The translations under genes were made by a program, and so were the position numbers. Below are positions 60,481 through 64,000 of a stretch of DNA of 64,000 nt, one piece after another. The number at the start of each line of letters is the position of its first letter. The stretch's first letter is position 1. The notes under the pieces were generated by a model. It made no database searches, was not told the DNA's origin, and saw only the letters and a program-made list of their open reading frames with translations. The stretch is from Cymbidium sinense (taxonomy: Eukaryota > Streptophyta > Magnoliopsida > Asparagales > Orchidaceae): the NCBI GenBank assembly GCA_021442155.1, contig CM038228.1, forward strand, positions 10,705,179 to 10,769,178, read 5' to 3'.

Positions 60481-62490
60481 GAACACAATGTTTGACTAAA
60501 CTTCGGGTTGAATTGATGAAGATGATAATTCAATGAGAGATGAAAACTAGAAATAATCATAGAAAGAGATCATTTCTTGAGATGAGAAGAGCGAAGGGTA
60601 GAATAATAAGGAAAAAGCTACGCGGATATGGAATGGATAATGGGAAAATCATATGCTTTTTTTTTTTAATAAGAATAAAACAAGACACCACCATTAAATG
60701 AGCATGGTATGGGTTTCCATGTGAAGTTATGGGAAGAGGATTTTGAAATGCAATAAGATAACTTAGATATTTTATAAAATGCAAGTGGGGCTTTGTATAT
60801 GAAAATAGGCTGAAATTGAGTTTAATATGAGTTAAGTGACTTTGGATTTATTTGGAGGATTAAATGTGTGTATTCTTGAAATGCAAGTCGAATTTAATTT
60901 TATTTACTTTTCGATGACCTAAGGAAATATGGATATTGATTCGTAATGATTTTGACATTTTGGATACAACACATAGTCTGTTTCATCAGGTCATTTTGTA
61001 TGATTTTACTATTGAATTAGGGTCACTTCGGTTCAAAAATGTACATTATCGCTTTACCATACATTTTGTAGACTCATCATCTAGCATGTTATAGGTATCG
61101 ATGTTTCGATGCTATCAACATGATCAATTTCACAAACGGAGGTCGTCTGGGCATCATCGTAGCCTCCCAACTTTGATATGCATGTAGGTTCTTTGACGGC
61201 TCAATCTCTTGATTAGTCGACCGTCAAATTATGCAAAATGTATATTTTGATCAATTCCGATGTTTTGAACGAATGATAAAGTTCGTTCATCGATTGGAGA
61301 TCATTTGAACCAATTTCGGCGACATCTAGTATATTTCAACTTTGATTTGTGTGATATTTCATACGACGTCGATTGACTTTGTCTTGTGAGCTCGACTCCA
61401 TTGATTATCACAGCAGAATAACATTTCACAAAGGCATAAGTGGTGATCTAAGCAATGTCGCATCGAGAGACACAATCTATCTTTTCATAGCGCTCATAAT
61501 CTAGACAATTTACTAGTCATTCTACAACATAAGTAAATGAGATGCAATCAGACATTGAAACTACATAGTAAAGAAATCTCATATGCAACATTATAGGAAT
61601 AATCTGTATACGCATCTTGTAGAAAGAAAACTTTCGAAATTTGGATTGCTCTCACTGCGTACATATATAGGTTAGCTTTAGCCGGTGGAGTTGTGTCCAA
61701 TACTCTCCTCCTCATCTTTGCCTCTCGTGGAATGACTTCTTGATAGACATCCTTCCTACATAATTTAGGCAAACATGTAATAATATATAACAAAATAAAA
61801 TTACAGCACGTAGTATGAAACAAATTCACACTATCATACAACATTTTAATGCTTTTCTAGAAAAAAACTTATACTAGCACAAGATCCTAAATAATAGCAT
61901 CAAACTATAATCAACAATTTAATAGTAAAGACGTATAATTTCATAGAAGTAAATCTGAAATAAAGTTTACTACAATCTAACAACATAGAAAATTGATTTA
62001 ATATAGTACAACAATTTAAACACAACCCAACAAGTTTACTACAATCTAACAACATCCATTTTAGGGACAACATAAATAACTATCATAAACGTAATAATTA
62101 ATCGCAATAATTTCACAAATAACAACAAGCCGCGTACAATAATAGAGCACAAGTTCCAAATGACAAGACAACAAGATTATATTCAATGCGATTGTGGACG
62201 CATTGTAACATTTTTTTGCATACATACAAAAACATCTTCTTGTAGTATTCTCATTCATAGTATTTCTGAATTTATTTTTACGTGGCCGACTGGACTTTCT
62301 CTTAATATTTAATGGACGATACTATAGGAAATAAACTATGATGTACAACACCCATGAATAAGACTTGTTAATGTAGAAACCACCCATGACTCATACTTTC
62401 TAATTTCACTCTAAGATATGGAAATAAACATTGTTGGCATCAATTTCAACTATTAGTAGTTTTATACTTACCTGAAGAAAAGTCATCAAG
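60481..62490. other. unassigned DNA, no recognised gene
   Basis: Includes a TCGA/GACG-richer stretch at 61080-61400 and AT-rich flanks. A 98-codon minus-strand open stretch at 61548-61844 has no recognisable motif. Nothing supports a gene. Confidence 0.4.
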
Positions 62491-62499
62491 ACAAAACTA

Positions 62500-63600
62500 G
62501 GCGATAGTATTGCCAACCTTTGTATTGAAGGCTCAAATGAAAGAATAATCATCTATTTGATTCTATTGATTCCATTTAATATATTGATCTAGCAACAACA
62601 CCCATGAATCTCTCTAAATAATAATATTCCTCTCATTAAAATACCTTCATTGCCTTACATCTTAAACTTTCATATAGACACTCTTATGTTAAATTTGAAC
62701 TCCATATGGCTATAATCTCTCAGCTTTAAATCTAGTTGGCCTTGTTTGTTGAATGAAAAAACTAATAAACTATGATATATACATTGCGTGTCCATTGAAG
62801 AATGACTACATGTATGAGGTGATTAAATCTTGTCAATTCTCATGCACCTATTTCTTACTTGAGCTTGCATGTAAGCATCATATGCAAGGTGTAGTTTGAT
62901 GAGCATGTTGGTTGCATAATACATTAAACTTTACTTTATTTGAAGCATAGATCGCACATTCAACATTATTTATGATAGATCAACCTTAAACAACAAATAA
63001 CAGATGCTTCTTATCGTGAAACCACTTACCTTCTAGCAGTACATCTAGAATATAATTTTCTTGTTTAAAAGTTGATTCATCTGATAACCCATCAATTATA
63101 AGCTCTTCATCCAATTCTCTTGCTATTTGAGCACTGTATGTACATTTTACATAATAAGTGCTCTTCGTATGACTTGTTCTATAGTAGTCTCGATGTCTCT
63201 AACCACGAAAGATGATTTTATGGCTCAAATGTATTCTCATTATCATCCTCATCATCACCATCTCACTTATCTAAGCATAGTTTCATATTCATCATCTTCA
63301 AAGATGAATTTATGTGATCACCTTCAGGATCACTCATAAAATCAGAACTTGTCCCAGCAAAATAAGTAGGTTCTGTTGGTGTAGACCCGTATGCTTCCAC
63401 TTGAGTGGTTAGTTGAGAAGTTAGTGTGATGTACTCAGTACTGATTAGAGCTCTCTAACACTCCTCAGTATTGTCTACCTCTCTTTTTTCGTATTGCAGT
63501 TCCTCAATTTCAACATAAATTATAACATGTTGCACGAATGCTGCATGCTTGCTGCACACATGCTGCATTGATTATAAATTCGCAGACTTCATCGTCAATA
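62500..63600 (-). pseudogene. MULE (mudrA-type) transposase N-terminal region, degenerate
   Basis: Minus strand order: acidic/Ser-Thr-rich start with TQVEAYGSTPTEPTYFAGTS (about 63330-63410), SDPEGDH, an Asp-rich DGDDEDDNENTF run (about 63220-63260), then ENYILDVLLEGKWF, a VECAIYASNKVKF-like part, and RxRCMRIDKIxSPHTCSHS (about 62800-62850), matching the zinc-binding W-x-IxK...EHTC region of MURA. PYGVQI near 62700 resembles the following YGVxISYxKAWRA segment. No DDE core was found further left. Stops are frequent. Confidence 0.5.
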
Positions 63601-64000
63601 ATGTGAGTTATAATAAATCCAGCACTAATAGAAAAATTAGCCGTAAAACTAACACAGAACTTTCTTTGGATCTAACTGATGATCTTCATATGTAACTCAT
63701 AGTTAATCACATGGGATCTATTGGGCGATTTTTCCACTCATATAAGTCGAGAATGAAATCATCACTTACATTGAGTTTCATACATAATATAAAACTATCG
63801 ACATATAAACTCATTTTTAACTAACAACAACCCCAAACACCAAGAATTCTTTATCTCACGTGATCAAAAAAAATTCAATTCAGGAGAATGTACACTTTCG
63901 CATTTGACTTGGAATTATTTTACAAACTCAAAAACTTTATTTTGCAAACCCTATATCAATATCTCTTCACAACTAAACTTACATATTCAATAAGAATAAT
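63601..64000. other. AT-rich DNA to window end, no gene seen
   Basis: No open reading frame of note or recognisable motif on either strand. Confidence 0.5.

Noticed and set aside
63127..63339. Plus-strand frame with a His-rich run
   Set aside because: It is the complement of the Asp-rich acidic stretch in the decayed MULE transposase.

Overview
The window is plant nuclear DNA: one recognisable kinase gene at the left edge, with canonical plant splice signals, then about 60 kb of nested, mostly decayed transposable elements and pseudogenes. It is AT-rich, with long (AT)n tracts and a 100-base assembly gap at 9192-9291. I cannot place the species. No tRNA, rRNA or CRISPR array was seen.

Left block (1-9191). 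A PEP-carboxylase-kinase-like gene lies on the minus strand at 91-869; its last exon is off the window. A degenerate second copy lies head-to-head on the plus strand at 6548-7025. A decayed Ty1/Copia retrotransposon (1827-6538) with two LTRs, a tRNA-Met primer site and a polypurine tract sits between them, directly against the pseudogene's 5' end. The rest, up to the gap, is AT-rich with microsatellites and short dispersed duplications.

Middle block (9292-24350). It is dominated by a roughly 7-kb AT-rich repeat family without clear coding capacity. One end is TGTTGACCTCA. A left arm (minus, 9292-13705) and a right copy (plus, 15522 to about 22312) face each other as a large inverted repeat. 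A third full copy is at 35629-42858 and a fourth, truncated, at 50652-51290. Termini and a conserved TATA module suggest a giant solo LTR. The right copy is nested in a hAT-like transposon (15275-22437) bounded by a perfect 8-bp duplication, CCTCTAAG.

Gypsy block (24351-48930). A Tat-lineage Ty3/Gypsy element (minus, 24351-33805) carries gag, RT, RNase H and integrase remnants. Between integrase and the 3' LTR it has an antisense spliced gene with its own TATA box and GC-rich upstream region. Next is a Del/Tekay-type Gypsy element (minus) whose integrase gene is split by the third copy of the 7-kb repeat. Its 2-kb LTR at 46684-48675 is flanked by internal sequence on both sides, an internal-LTR-internal arrangement.

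Right block (48931-64000). This holds degenerate tandem repeats (periods near 285, 155 and 234 bp), two related LTR-like segments, and three pseudogenes on the minus strand: a plant-mobile-domain sequence (about 55690-56690), a GON4L/YY1AP1-like gene (59170-60480) and a MULE transposase N-terminal region (about 62500-63600).

Apart from the kinase, none of the coding regions looks intact. The value of the window is in the order of insertions and in three structures: the 7-kb repeat family, the antisense gene in the Tat element and the GON4L-like pseudogene.
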